From Clostridia bacterium (GTDB lineage Bacteria; Bacillota; Clostridia; Oscillospirales; Acutalibacteraceae), in assembly GCA_900755895.1 (NCBI GenBank), contig CAAEIG010000241.1:1-64000 (forward strand): a stretch of 64,000 nucleotides of DNA, written 5' to 3'. A model generated the notes under the pieces. It made no database searches, was not told where the DNA came from, and saw nothing but the letters and a program-made list of their open reading frames with translations. Shown here one piece after another: positions 34,631 through 43,854 of this stretch. Each line of letters starts with the position of its first letter. Position 1 is the stretch's first letter. The translations under genes were made by a program, and so were the position numbers.

Positions 34631-35917
34631 TTATTGTAAAGGCAGAACTACGGAAAGAACACTGCGCTTTTTTTGGAAGACTTTCTCCAATTGCCTGGTC
34701 ACGTCCTCCAAAGTGAGATCCGCCATAGAATCAATATAGGTGAACAGCTCACGGCCCTTTAAATGCATATTTACCAGGCCATTTGCAATGCTCGCCGTAC
34801 TGTTGAGCGCGGACACAATTTCACCATAAAGAGCCCGCTTGGAGCGTTCAAACGCCTCTTTGGGGATTCCCTCCCGCCGATACCGCTCAGCCTCTTTGAG
34901 AATCGCCTCAGCCACTGCATGAGGATCTTTAGACTCTCCGGAGAACATCACCGTGGCAAACCCGCTTCCTTCAAAGTACTCATAAGAAAAACTGGATTCG
35001 TTGATCAAGTCCCGGTCCATCAGCTGACGGAACAACGGGGAAGCATCCGATGCCAAAGTCTCCAGCAAGACCTCCATAGCCGCAACATCCCTCTCAGAAC
35101 GAGGCTTGTCTGCGTCGGGTTCCTTGAAACCAAATTGAAACATGGGTAGAACTACGGAAAGTCCCTTTTCCACATAAGGCTCCACAATCTCATTGGGCTC
35201 CGGAAGGAACACTCGATTTACCGTTACGGGTTCCGCCGGTTTCAGCATCCTATCACAGACCTCCAAAACCTTTTCTGTGTCAAAATTGCCCGCCAACGCA
35301 AGCACCATATTTCCCAGGTTATAGAAGGTGTTGTAACACCGGTAAAGCAGGTCCGGAGTAATTTTTGCTATGCTCTCTACCGTCCCCGCAATATCCTCAC
35401 GAATGGGATGACTGTGATACATGGCCTTTAAATAGTTGAACATCACGCGCCACTGAGGATCATCGTCATACATTTTGATCTCTTGGCCAATGATTCCCTG
35501 CTCCTTTTGAACAGTCTCCTCCGTAAAATAGGGAGCCTGCACAAAGTCAAGCAATATTTCCAAGGACTCGTACAGAGCGTCCGTGCAGGAGAACAGATAG
35601 CAGGTTGTTTCAAATGAGGTAAAGGCGTTGGCGCTGGCACCGGTTTTGGAAAACCGATCGAAAGCATCGCCGTCTTCACTCTCAAAGAGCTTGTGTTCCA
35701 GATAGTGGGCGATCCCTTCGGGAACTTCCTCTGGAGCAGGTTCATCACTGCGCTGAAAACGATTGTCAATGGACCCATATCGAGTACCTAAAATCGCATA
35801 GGTAGTGCTGCTGTTCTCCTTGGGATACAGGAGAATGGTGAGGCCGGAAGGATGTTGTACTTGGAAATAGCTGTCACCCACTTGCTTACCAGTGATGGTT
35901 TGCCACTGCTTATCCAT
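34631..35917 (-). CDS. M16 family peptidase, catalytic subunit (YfmH-like)
   Basis: A 428-residue inverzincin. The zinc motif HxxEH is intact at residues 71-75 (IAHYLEHKLFE), with the third ligand Glu about 76 residues later (GIIGQEIKMYDDDP). The second half is the usual non-catalytic M16 domain. It overlaps the partner M16 gene (stop/start within 8 nt), suggesting a heterodimer with an inactive subunit as in two-chain M16B peptidases. The pair resembles Bacillus YfmF/YfmH; a role in EF-P modification is known only by family annotation. Confidence 0.9.
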   Translation of the reverse strand: MDKQWQTITGKQVGDSYFQVQHPSGLTILLYPKENSSTTYAILGTRYGSIDNRFQRSDEPAPEEVPEGIAHYLEHKLFESEDGDAFDRFSKTGASANAFTSFETTCYLFSCTDALYESLEILLDFVQAPYFTEETVQKEQGIIGQEIKMYDDDPQWRVMFNYLKAMYHSHPIREDIAGTVESIAKITPDLLYRCYNTFYNLGNMVLALAGNFDTEKVLEVCDRMLKPAEPVTVNRVFLPEPNEIVEPYVEKGLSVVLPMFQFGFKEPDADKPRSERDVAAMEVLLETLASDASPLFRQLMDRDLINESSFSYEYFEGSGFATVMFSGESKDPHAVAEAILKEAERYRREGIPKEAFERSKRALYGEIVSALNSTASIANGLVNMHLKGRELFTYIDSMADLTLEDVTRQLEKVFQKKRSVLSVVLPLQ

Positions 35918-37175
35918 GGACAGCCCCTCCTTTCAACGTATACACTGCGGCAGGCCGCAGTCTTCTTGCGGCTTCCGTCACCTGCTCTCGGCTGTAAGTC
36001 ATGATTTGTTCAGCAGACGCCTCCGGTGACAACACATGACCACCAAACACCTGCCCCAAATAGGCATTCTCCATAGCCGAAAGGGAATCCCGCACCGAGC
36101 GCATCGAATTTTGCAGGGCTAGCTTCGCGGAAAGAAGCTCTTCCTCTGTCAGTTCTCCTCTTTGAAGCGCAGAGATCTGGTCCATAATTGCGGCCTCTGC
36201 CTGCTGGAGATTCTCAGTCTCTACCCCACTCTCAATGAACATCGCTCGGCTATTGGCGGCCATCGAGGAAGAACAATAATAACACAAACTCATTTTTTCC
36301 CGAACATTTTGGAAGAGCTTGGAACTGGGCACCCCACCAAGAGCCGCTGCCATCAAACGAAACAGCGGTTTTTCTTCCGGAGAGAAATCGGCCCGAAAGC
36401 CCATGGAAAGCTTGGACTGGGACAAGGGTTGCTCCTCCGTCTTACGGTGGACTTCCACAGGTTCCTCGTACTTCAAAAGTCCCAGGGGCTGCGGTTTTCC
36501 CATCCCTGCAAACCGTTTGACAAACAGCTCTTCATGAGGCACACAATCACCCAAGACAAAAACCTCAAACTGGGCACTGTGCAGAATCTCTTCCCAAGCC
36601 TGGGACACGGTTTTTCTGTCCAAAGCGGCAATCTGCTCCTTTGTGCCAAAGGAACCAAAAGCGGCACTTTGACCTTGAAACAGTAATTCCTCACACCGCC
36701 GATGGGCGTAGACAATTTTGTCATTGTATTCAGCATCCAACGTCTCCAAGAGAGCGCGCTGTTTTTGACGGAATCCTTCTTCGGAAAGAAGTCCATCCTC
36801 ATCCCGCAGAGGATCAAACATCACGTCGAACAGCAGGCCAGAAAGCTGAGTAAACATATCCTCTCCGCCAAAAGCGTAGCGGTTAGCAAGACCACTGACC
36901 GAAAGATTCAGCGCCTGAAAACCACCAACCTTTTGAACGCCGCTGGCCAACGCAGCTCCATAGAGTTGTGCAAGCTTGCAATTCAAAGCCGTATAATCAG
37001 GGTACTTCCGTGTAGCATAGCTGACCAGCGCCGGAAGAATTGCATTGCGGGCAGCGGTTTCCTGTTTCAAAGGCACAAACAGGTTCACCGATATTTTCAT
37101 GGTTTTAAAACGAGGATCTGTAAAGGTGTGCAGCGTTACAGAATCGCTGAGACGCTGCGAGATCATTTCACTCAT
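35910..37175 (-). CDS. M16 family peptidase-like protein, non-catalytic subunit (YfmF-like)
   Basis: A 421-residue M16-fold protein. Where the zinc motif should be, the sequence reads AARNAILPALVSYATRKYP, without HxxEH, so it is probably an inactive partner of the adjacent enzyme. The C-terminal domain (KLSMGFRADFSPEEKPLFRL) is typical of the fold. It is the first gene of the long run M16-M16-lgt-folD-dxs-tlyA-nadK-argR-recN. Confidence 0.86.
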   Translation of the reverse strand: MSEMISQRLSDSVTLHTFTDPRFKTMKISVNLFVPLKQETAARNAILPALVSYATRKYPDYTALNCKLAQLYGAALASGVQKVGGFQALNLSVSGLANRYAFGGEDMFTQLSGLLFDVMFDPLRDEDGLLSEEGFRQKQRALLETLDAEYNDKIVYAHRRCEELLFQGQSAAFGSFGTKEQIAALDRKTVSQAWEEILHSAQFEVFVLGDCVPHEELFVKRFAGMGKPQPLGLLKYEEPVEVHRKTEEQPLSQSKLSMGFRADFSPEEKPLFRLMAAALGGVPSSKLFQNVREKMSLCYYCSSSMAANSRAMFIESGVETENLQQAEAAIMDQISALQRGELTEEELLSAKLALQNSMRSVRDSLSAMENAYLGQVFGGHVLSPEASAEQIMTYSREQVTEAARRLRPAAVYTLKGGAVHG

Positions 37176-37263
37176 AGAAACAAAACCTTCCCAAAATTAC
37201 TTCAAATCCACCCCGGAAGATCCTGCCGGAGTGCATAAATATGCCATTACGAGGCTCCGTTTA

Positions 37264-37292
37264 GTATAGCACATTCTGCCAGCTTTTTAAAG
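37264..37292 (-). promoter_or_regulatory. Promoter of the M16-lgt-folD-dxs run
   Basis: TATACT (37264-37269) with a weak -35, TTTAAA (37287-37292), 17 bp apart on the minus strand. It lies between the upp terminator and the first M16 gene. Confidence 0.6.
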
Positions 37293-37313
37293 GGATCTTA
37301 AAAAATTCACAAT

Positions 37314-37349
37314 TAAAAAGCGCGCCACGTGTTCTACGCAGCGCGCTTT
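37314..37349 (-). terminator. Terminator after upp
   Basis: Minus-strand hairpin AAAGCGCGC...GCGCGCTTT followed by TT, about 17 nt after the upp stop. It ends the fhs-tsaE-tsaB-rpiB-upp run. Confidence 0.88.
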
Positions 37350-37365
37350 CAAAACATATTCTCAT

Positions 37366-38004
37366 TTACAGAGTGCCGAAAATGCGGTCTCCAGCATCAC
37401 CCAAGCCGGGCAAAATATACCCGTTTTCGTTGAGACCGTCATCCACCGCAGCACAATAAACCTGCACATCCGGATGAGCTTTTGCCAAAGCCTCCACTCC
37501 TTCAGGTGCTGCAATGATGCAAAGGAATTTGATGCTCTTGGGATGGCTGCGCTTGACAATTGTGATTGCGTCAATTGCAGAACCACCGGTGGCCAACATG
37601 GGATCCAGAACAATCACGTCGCGTTCTTCAATATCCTGGGGCAGTTTGTTGTAATACTCCACAGGCTTTAGGGTATCATGGTCACGGTAAAGGCCAATAT
37701 GCCCCACCTTTGCGGAGGGTACCAACTGCAACATGCCATCCACCATGCCCAAACCAGCCCGAAGAATCGGCACAAAGGCAAGCTTCCGCCCTGCGATCAC
37801 TTTTGTGGTGGTCTTTTGCATGGGAGTGACCGTCTCCACATCCATCAAAGGCAGATCACGGGTAGCTTCATAGCACATCAATGTGGCAATCTCACTGACT
37901 AGCTCCCGGAAGTTTTTGGTGCCTGTAGAAACATCACGCAAAAACGTGAGCTTATGCTGAATCAGCGGGTGGTCCATAACGAAAACATTTTCATAGTTTT
38001 GCAT
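37366..38004 (-). CDS. upp: Uracil phosphoribosyltransferase
   Basis: Salvages uracil to UMP with PRPP. The PRPP loop VIVLDPMLATGGSAIDAI, the C-terminal uracil-binding region and the opening VFVMDHPLIQHKLTFLRD are clear. I start at ATG 38004, ten nt after GGGAGG, giving 212 residues; the frame extends to a TTG at 38022 that is part of the ribosome site. The rpiB-upp adjacency is common in clostridia. Confidence 0.97.
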   Translation of the reverse strand: MQNYENVFVMDHPLIQHKLTFLRDVSTGTKNFRELVSEIATLMCYEATRDLPLMDVETVTPMQKTTTKVIAGRKLAFVPILRAGLGMVDGMLQLVPSAKVGHIGLYRDHDTLKPVEYYNKLPQDIEERDVIVLDPMLATGGSAIDAITIVKRSHPKSIKFLCIIAAPEGVEALAKAHPDVQVYCAAVDDGLNENGYILPGLGDAGDRIFGTL

Positions 38005-38030
38005 ATCGAATCGTCCTCCCAACGATAGAA

Positions 38031-38477
38031 TTACAGCGTTCCCTCTTCAATTTGGGCAATTTGATCGATGCGGCGCTGATGGCGTCCACCCTCAAACTCT
38101 GTGTGCAGAAAGATATCCACAAGCTTCAAACCAGTCTCTTTGTCCACCACTTTACCGCCCATACACAGGATATTAGCGTTGTTATGACGGCGGGTCATTT
38201 CTGCACAAAACTCATTGGTACACAACGCAGCCCGAATCCCCTTTACTTTGTTCGCAGCCATGGAAATTCCAATCCCTGTGGAGCAAATCAAAATGCCATA
38301 ATCCGCGTCACCTTCGGCAACACACCGGGCAGCTTTTGCAGCAATAGGAGCATAGTCCACCGAATCTGTATTGTAGCAACCAAAATCCTCGTAGGAGATA
38401 TTGTGCTCCTCCAAATACCCTCGCACGGCTTCCTTCAGCTCAAAGCCTCCATGATCGCAACCAATGGCCAATTTCAT
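38031..38477 (-). CDS. rpiB: Ribose 5-phosphate isomerase B
   Basis: Interconverts ribose 5-phosphate and ribulose 5-phosphate. The family opening KLAIGCDHGGFELKEAV, the catalytic Cys loop ILICSTGIGISMAANK and CTNEFCAEMTRRHNNANILC are present in 148 residues. Supplying pentose phosphate for PRPP fits its position just before upp. Confidence 0.96.
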   Translation of the reverse strand: MKLAIGCDHGGFELKEAVRGYLEEHNISYEDFGCYNTDSVDYAPIAAKAARCVAEGDADYGILICSTGIGISMAANKVKGIRAALCTNEFCAEMTRRHNNANILCMGGKVVDKETGLKLVDIFLHTEFEGGRHQRRIDQIAQIEEGTL

Positions 38478-38540
38478 AACGAACGCTCCTTCCTGATTAT
38501 TTTAGTAGATCACTTCCCACAAAGCGTAAAGCTATTCCAC

Positions 38541-39248
38541 TTACGCTTTCTCTTTCGCCAACCGAGCTTTCAACTCCCGTTCTGCCTGGGGTAAGCGTAG
38601 ATAAACCGGACCAAGCTCCCCGGGAGTTACTGTCTTACCGGCTTTTGCCGCAGCCTCTCCCAGCAGTGCCACAGAGGATGCCCGCTGAAACCGCACCGGT
38701 TCCGGAGCAAGGCGTGCACCCCAAGCTTGGAAAGTCCTGTGACACAGAGCGGCGCCGTCACCCAGAAGCACAAGACGCTCTCCATACTCCCGGACCTCTT
38801 GCTCCAACGCTTCAATGGACAAAGCCCGGTCCTCTGTTAGCCGCTGCAGTGTCCCATTTTGCACCTGAAATATCCCGTTGTACACCTGGCCGCAACGGGC
38901 ATCCATCACCGCGCAGAGCACAGCGCCCTCGCAGGCAAGACCTCCCTGCGCAATAGCCTCCAAGGTGGATACTCCCACGCAAGGCACCTCGTTTAAAAAG
39001 GCAATTCCCTTTACACAGGCAACTCCGATGCGTACACCAGTGAAGGATCCCGGGCCATGGGATACAGCGACAACATCAAGATCTTGGCAAGTATGGCCCA
39101 CTGTTTCCAAGAGTCCTTGCACCATGGGAAGCAGCGTCTGGCTATGGGTTTGCTTGGTATTGACGTAATACTCTCCCAACAGCTTGCCATCTTCCACAAT
39201 GGCGGCAGAAGCCGCAGCAGCAGAAGAGTCAATTCCCAATGTCAGCAT
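38541..39248 (-). CDS. tsaB: tRNA t6A biosynthesis protein TsaB
   Basis: Inactive ASKHA-fold partner of TsaD in making t6A37 in ANN-decoding tRNAs. The start LTLGIDSSAAAASAAIVEDG, SHGPGSFTGVRIGVA and the C-terminal PVYLRLPQAE (TsaB/TsaD-like) are clear. ATG 39248 overlaps the tsaE stop by 7 nt; the frame is open to 39269 but runs into tsaE. About 235 residues. The usual neighbours rimI and tsaD do not follow; rpiB does. Confidence 0.95.
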   Translation of the reverse strand: MLTLGIDSSAAAASAAIVEDGKLLGEYYVNTKQTHSQTLLPMVQGLLETVGHTCQDLDVVAVSHGPGSFTGVRIGVACVKGIAFLNEVPCVGVSTLEAIAQGGLACEGAVLCAVMDARCGQVYNGIFQVQNGTLQRLTEDRALSIEALEQEVREYGERLVLLGDGAALCHRTFQAWGARLAPEPVRFQRASSVALLGEAAAKAGKTVTPGELGPVYLRLPQAERELKARLAKEKA

Positions 39249-39685
39249 GGCGTTCCGCCCCCCTTCCATCCATCAATGGTGATCACGCGCTGGGATTCCT
39301 CTTCACCAGGCTGAATGTCAATGGAAATTACCTGGTCCGGCAATGCTCCAGCGATATTCTCGCTCCACTCTATCACCAACACGGAATCTGTGTCTAAATA
39401 ATCGAAGAAACCGGTGGAGTACAAGTCGTCCCATCCGTTCACCCGATACATATCGAAGTGCTCCACGGTCAGGCGGCCACGGTACTCATTCACCAAGGCA
39501 AAAGTGGGACTGGAAACCACGTCGCCAGCACCCAAGCCCAAAACAAGCCCTCGGGTAAAGGCGGTCTTTCCGGCACCCATGCCTCCTGTAAAAGCCAGCA
39601 CCTCTCCGCCCTTCAGATCCTCCGCAAGACGTTGCGCCAGGGCTGCGGTTTCCTCGGGCGAATGCGTGATAAACCGCTCTGCCAT
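39242..39685 (-). CDS. tsaE: tRNA t6A biosynthesis ATPase TsaE
   Basis: The small ATPase that resets the TsaB-TsaD complex. The P-loop FTGGMGAGKTAFTRGL and the core SSPTFALVNEYRGR-LTVEHFDMYRV are diagnostic. It is 147 residues, lies one base after fhs and overlaps tsaB, so fhs, tsaE and tsaB are one transcription unit. Confidence 0.96.
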   Translation of the reverse strand: MAERFITHSPEETAALAQRLAEDLKGGEVLAFTGGMGAGKTAFTRGLVLGLGAGDVVSSPTFALVNEYRGRLTVEHFDMYRVNGWDDLYSTGFFDYLDTDSVLVIEWSENIAGALPDQVISIDIQPGEEESQRVITIDGWKGGGTPC

Positions 39686-39686
39686 A

Positions 39687-41363
39687 TCAGAACAAACCGT
39701 GAATCACAGCATCGCTGTCCACGTCAATCTTCTCAGCGGCGGGGACCTTGGGCAAGCCGGGCATAGTCATGATATCACCGGCATACGCCACCACAAAACC
39801 GGCGCCATTGGAAAGACGCAGATCACGAATGGTGATTGTGAAATCAGTGGGACGCCCCAGCAGCTTCGCGTTATCCGACAGAGAATACTGAGTTTTGGCA
39901 ATACAAACAGGCATAGCGTCGCCACCCAGCGCTTTGATATCTTTCAAAGACTTCTGGGCTGCATTTGTAAAGCTAACATCCTTTGCACCATAGATCTTCT
40001 GAGCAATGGCAGTGATTTTTTCTTCCACAGTTGCCTCGATAGGATAGATCGGTGCAAAATGAGACTCTCCCTCATTCTTTTCAATGACATCGCAGATGGT
40101 CTGAGCCAGCTCCACGCCGCCTTCGCCGCCCTTGGCAAACACTTCGGACAACGCATAGGAGACACCCAGTTCCTGGCAGCAACGGTCAATGACCTGCAGC
40201 TCCCCGTCGGTGTCCGTGCCAAAGCGGTTGATGGCAACTACTACGGGCACGCCGAACTTCTGCATGTTCTCAACATGGGCCTTCAGATTAACAATGCCTT
40301 TTTCTAGTGCAGGAACATTTTCCTCAGCGAGCTCTGCCTTTGGCACGCCGCCATTGTATTTCAGCGCACGCACAGTGGCTACCACTACCACGCAGGAAGG
40401 TGTCAGACCTGCCATACGGCACTTGATGTCCATAAACTTTTCAGCGCCCAAATCAGAACCGAAACCAGCTTCTGTGATGCAATAGTCAGCCAACTTCAAT
40501 GCCAGACGAGTGGCACGCACAGAGTTGCATCCATGGGCAATGTTCGCAAAGGGACCTCCGTGCATAATGGCAGGAGTACCTTCGATAGTCTGCACCAGAT
40601 TGGGGTTCACCGCATCCCGCAGCAGAGCTGCCATAGCACCCTCTGCTTTGATATCCCTGGCGTAAACAGGCTCGCCGGCATAATTGTAGGCAATCAAGAT
40701 ATTACCCAAACGCTCTTTCAAGTCATTCATGTCCTTGGCAAGACAGAGGATTGCCATAACCTCGGAGGCTACGGTGATAATGAAGCCGTCTTCCCGAGGC
40801 ACGCCGTTGATCTTGCCACCCAAACCAATGACAATATTCCGCAAAGCCCGGTCATTCATATCCAGGCAACGCTTAATCTGAATCCGCCGGGGGTCAATGC
40901 CCAGTGTATTTCCCTGCTGGAGGTGGTTGTCCAACATGGCGCAGCACAGGTTATTGGCAGAAGTGATCGCGTGCATATCTCCGGTAAAATGAAGGTTGAT
41001 ATCCTCCATGGGCAGCACCTGGGCATATCCTCCTCCCGCGGCGCCTCCCTTGATGCCAAACACAGGGCCCAAAGAGGGTTCCCGCAGCGCAATGACAGCC
41101 TTCTTGCCAATTTTAGCCATGGCTTGGCCCAAACCGGCTGTGGTGGTGGTTTTGCCCTCACCAGCAGGGGTGGGATTGATGGCGGTCACCAGCACCAACT
41201 TGCCGTTGGGTTTCTCGGCCAGACGTGCAAAGGCACGCTCATTAATCTTCGCCTTATACCTGCCGTAAAGCTCCAGCTCCTCCTCTTGGATGCCAAGCTC
41301 GTTGGCGATATCCGTGATAGGTCTCAGCGTTGTGCTCTGAGCGATTTCAATGTCTGAAAGCAT
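39687..41363 (-). CDS. fhs: Formate-tetrahydrofolate ligase
   Basis: ATP-dependent formation of 10-formyl-THF, feeding purines, formyl-Met and (with folD) one-carbon flow. The P-loop ATP motif NPTPAGEGKTTTTAGL, the GGAAGGGYAQVLPMEDINLH block and the C-terminal region ITIRDLRLSNGAGF are typical. The 558 residues are full length. It has its own promoter and a short leader with a small GCCG-GTAA-CGGC hairpin; no ZTP (pfl) riboswitch is seen. Confidence 0.97.
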   Translation of the reverse strand: MLSDIEIAQSTTLRPITDIANELGIQEEELELYGRYKAKINERAFARLAEKPNGKLVLVTAINPTPAGEGKTTTTAGLGQAMAKIGKKAVIALREPSLGPVFGIKGGAAGGGYAQVLPMEDINLHFTGDMHAITSANNLCCAMLDNHLQQGNTLGIDPRRIQIKRCLDMNDRALRNIVIGLGGKINGVPREDGFIITVASEVMAILCLAKDMNDLKERLGNILIAYNYAGEPVYARDIKAEGAMAALLRDAVNPNLVQTIEGTPAIMHGGPFANIAHGCNSVRATRLALKLADYCITEAGFGSDLGAEKFMDIKCRMAGLTPSCVVVVATVRALKYNGGVPKAELAEENVPALEKGIVNLKAHVENMQKFGVPVVVAINRFGTDTDGELQVIDRCCQELGVSYALSEVFAKGGEGGVELAQTICDVIEKNEGESHFAPIYPIEATVEEKITAIAQKIYGAKDVSFTNAAQKSLKDIKALGGDAMPVCIAKTQYSLSDNAKLLGRPTDFTITIRDLRLSNGAGFVVAYAGDIMTMPGLPKVPAAEKIDVDSDAVIHGLF

Positions 41364-41420
41364 AGTTCCCCGTCACCTTTCTCAGCCGTTACCGGCCGCC
41401 ATAATTGTTTTGCTCGATCT

Positions 41421-41449
41421 ATTATAGAATATCTTCCTCCAATAGTAAA
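41421..41449 (-). promoter_or_regulatory. Promoter of fhs-tsaE-tsaB-rpiB-upp
   Basis: TTTACT (41444-41449) and TATAAT (41421-41426), 17 bp apart on the minus strand, divergent from the rodA promoter. Confidence 0.75.
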
Positions 41450-41465
41450 GAGCGAAACAAAAATC

Positions 41466-41494
41466 TTGAAGCTGCTTCGCCAATATGCTATAAT
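41466..41494 (+). promoter_or_regulatory. Promoter of the RodA/FtsW gene
   Basis: TTGAAG (41466-41471) and TATAAT (41489-41494), 17 bp apart. The leader to the ATG is about 70 nt and contains a weak CTGACA...TGTCAG inverted repeat (41521-41549). Confidence 0.75.
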
Positions 41495-41571
41495 GATTTG
41501 ACATAATTCGAATAATTACGCTGACATTGGTTTGGGTAGTTGGTGTCAGTTTGTGAAAGAATAGGAATGTT

Positions 41572-42768
41572 ATGATGAAACGATGTTTTAAGTCTATATG
41601 GAACTATATCAAAAAAGCCGATATCCTGCTTTGGATGATTGTGGCCGCAGTCTCGGTCTACAGTTTGGTGCTCCTTCGCAGTGTGGATTATGCCACCGGT
41701 TCCAGCTATTTTCGCACTCAGCTGTTTGCCATCCTTTTAGGCGTGGCCGGAGCCATCGTGATTTCATTGATGGACTACAGCGATCTGGCCAATTTCTGGT
41801 ACCTTCTCGCAGGCTTCTCCATCTTCCTTATGATCTACACCTCACTGTTCGGCGTGCGCATTCAAGGAAGCGGCGGCGTAGATGCTCGGGCATGGATCAA
41901 TATTGGCGGCAGAACATTCCAGTCCTCCGAGCTGGTGAAGATCTTTTTTACCCTCACGTTCTCCAAACATCTGGACACTTTGCGCAAGCGTGATCTCATT
42001 AACATGCCCGCCCATGTGGTGCTTTTGGGTTGCCATGCATTAGTGCCCATCCTGCTTTGCCAGCTGCAAAAGGACACTGGCGCAGGTGTGGTGTTTTTTG
42101 CCATGTTCCTGGCGATGAGCTTGGCCGCCGGAGTAAAGCTTCGCTATTTTGCCATCTTAGGTGTGCTAGTTCTCATCGCCCTGCCGATACTTTGGCAGTT
42201 TATCATGGACGACTATCAAAAGCTACGGTTTATCGCGCTATTCAACCTGGACGATCCAGATATTCAGATGGGCGACGGTTACCAACAGTATCAAGGAATG
42301 ATCTCCATTGGCAGCGGCCGGTTTAACGGCCAGGGACTATTCCACGGAAGCCGTGTGGCAGACAGTAGCGTCCCCTTCCAGCAAAGCGACTATATCTTCT
42401 CTGTGGCCGGGGAGGAACTGGGCTTTGTAGGTTGCTCTTTGATCCTCTTATTGCTATTCCTGCTGATGGTTAAGATCATCCATGTGGCCCATTCTTCCCG
42501 GGATGATATGGGAAAGTATATCTGCTTTGGTTACTTCGGTATCATTGCACTGCAGTCCATCTCCAATCTGGGCATGTGCTTGGCACTGCTGCCCATCATG
42601 GGTGTTACTCTCCCCTTCTTCAGCGCGGGCGGCTCCTCTGCAGCATGTATGTATTTTGGTATTGGTCTCGTCCAGAGCGTTTATATGCGCCGCAAAGAGG
42701 GCGATGGTTTGCGCCTAAAACGTAAAATGCCTCTTCGCTTCACGTACAGTCGGCTAAAAAGCCATTGA
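41572..42768 (+). CDS. FtsW/RodA/SpoVE family SEDS peptidoglycan polymerase
   Basis: A polytopic glycosyltransferase for peptidoglycan. About ten hydrophobic helices span the 398 residues; the SEDS signature SIGSGRFNGQGLFHGS and DYIFSVAGEELGFVG are intact, as is LPFFSAGGSSAACM. Which member (RodA, FtsW or SpoVE) cannot be settled; VSVYSLVLLRS near the N-terminus and the solitary position away from a division cluster favour a RodA-like role. The start may be the second ATG (41575). No partner PBP gene is adjacent. Confidence 0.93.
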   Translation: MMKRCFKSIWNYIKKADILLWMIVAAVSVYSLVLLRSVDYATGSSYFRTQLFAILLGVAGAIVISLMDYSDLANFWYLLAGFSIFLMIYTSLFGVRIQGSGGVDARAWINIGGRTFQSSELVKIFFTLTFSKHLDTLRKRDLINMPAHVVLLGCHALVPILLCQLQKDTGAGVVFFAMFLAMSLAAGVKLRYFAILGVLVLIALPILWQFIMDDYQKLRFIALFNLDDPDIQMGDGYQQYQGMISIGSGRFNGQGLFHGSRVADSSVPFQQSDYIFSVAGEELGFVGCSLILLLLFLLMVKIIHVAHSSRDDMGKYICFGYFGIIALQSISNLGMCLALLPIMGVTLPFFSAGGSSAACMYFGIGLVQSVYMRRKEGDGLRLKRKMPLRFTYSRLKSH

Positions 42769-42782
42769 TCAAAACACACAGC

Positions 42783-42816
42783 AAAAAGCCCTCGGGATAA
42801 TCTCCCGAGGGCTTTT
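42783..42816. terminator. Bidirectional terminator between rodA and the ATP-grasp gene
   Basis: AAAAGCCCTCGGGA-taa-TCTCCCGAGGGCTTTT, A run on one side and T run on the other, between convergent genes. It ends the rodA-like gene (plus) and the tepA-to-ATP-grasp operon (minus). Confidence 0.93.
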
Positions 42817-42829
42817 CTATTTCTTTCCA

Positions 42830-43840
42830 TCAGATCCCTTTCACAAATTCACGGAACCGGGGCAGCATGCCAATCTTGTCAGGCGTATGGGGGGGCATTT
42901 GGAGAATGTCGTAACCGGGCAGGTTATTCCCCTCCACAAACACAGGGCCATTGGGAGTGATTGCCACGTCCCAGCCCACATAGCGCATCTGAGGCACAAC
43001 CTGGGTGGCTTCCAGACACATGGCTTTTGCCTCCTCCCAATAGGGAATGGCGAACCCTTGGATCTTGGTATGAGTCCGAGGATGCTCCGTATAGGTGTGC
43101 CGGGCTTTATCATAGGCGGGATACTGGATCACACCCTTTTCCAAATCAATGGGAGCAAACATGCCGCCAGAATGGAGGTTGTCCACCGGCCGGTCGCTGT
43201 TGCCAATACGGATATGGGCGTAGACAATATGAGGACCTGTTTCATTCAATATCGTCACGATGCGCAGGGTATTGATCGCATGGGAATTCATCTGATTCAT
43301 GATCTCATGCTGCTGCAGCACATCCTCTACCACGCCAATATCCTCTGCTTTCAGCTTGTCATACATGGCCTCCACAGAGGGGAAGTCCTTCTTAAAGACC
43401 TTGTTCACGCCAAATCCACCGCTGGAGGCTCCGGGTTTCACCATAATCTGATCCCGGGTTTCCATGAATTTCACAAAGTCTTCCTTGGAAGCTTTGGACA
43501 GATCCAGCCACTCACGGCCAATATACTTAGCGAAGGTCTGGTAGAACTCACTTTTGTTGTCAAAGAAATGGTAGTACTCTCTGTTGTTCAGCAGGGCAAC
43601 CAGACTGTTGTTGACACTGCGGGTGATATAAGTCGCCCGCTGAGCGTCTGTGAGGTTATAAAACTCGCAGAGCAGGTAATCGTTGAAGCCAGCGCCGTAT
43701 TTCATACCGCACTTTACCACGTCTGCCAGAATCCCAACAGAATTTTTCCCGGTAATCTTATGAACCTTTCCAACTGTCCGGAACAGCTCACCATAATCCA
43801 TGTGGGCAACACAGCCCATAATATACTTTACCTTTCCCAT
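42830..43840 (-). CDS. Sugar-transfer-associated ATP-grasp domain protein
   Basis: A 336-residue ATP-grasp protein. The nucleotide lysine segment QIMVKPGASSGGFGVNKV and the acidic metal site GPVFVEGNNLPGYDI fit the ATP-grasp family found near glycan genes. ATP-grasp enzymes ligate a carboxylate to an amine or thiol through an acyl phosphate; the substrates here are unknown. A ribosome site AAGGAGGG precedes ATG 43840. It is the last gene of an operon with uppP and ftsK, and no glycosyltransferase is nearby. Confidence 0.85.
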   Translation of the reverse strand: MGKVKYIMGCVAHMDYGELFRTVGKVHKITGKNSVGILADVVKCGMKYGAGFNDYLLCEFYNLTDAQRATYITRSVNNSLVALLNNREYYHFFDNKSEFYQTFAKYIGREWLDLSKASKEDFVKFMETRDQIMVKPGASSGGFGVNKVFKKDFPSVEAMYDKLKAEDIGVVEDVLQQHEIMNQMNSHAINTLRIVTILNETGPHIVYAHIRIGNSDRPVDNLHSGGMFAPIDLEKGVIQYPAYDKARHTYTEHPRTHTKIQGFAIPYWEEAKAMCLEATQVVPQMRYVGWDVAITPNGPVFVEGNNLPGYDILQMPPHTPDKIGMLPRFREFVKGI

Positions 43841-43854
43841 GTGAAGTTCCCTCC

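Noticed and set aside
41364..41420. ZTP (pfl) riboswitch before fhs
   Set aside because: The leader is only about 50 nt and lacks the conserved aptamer blocks.
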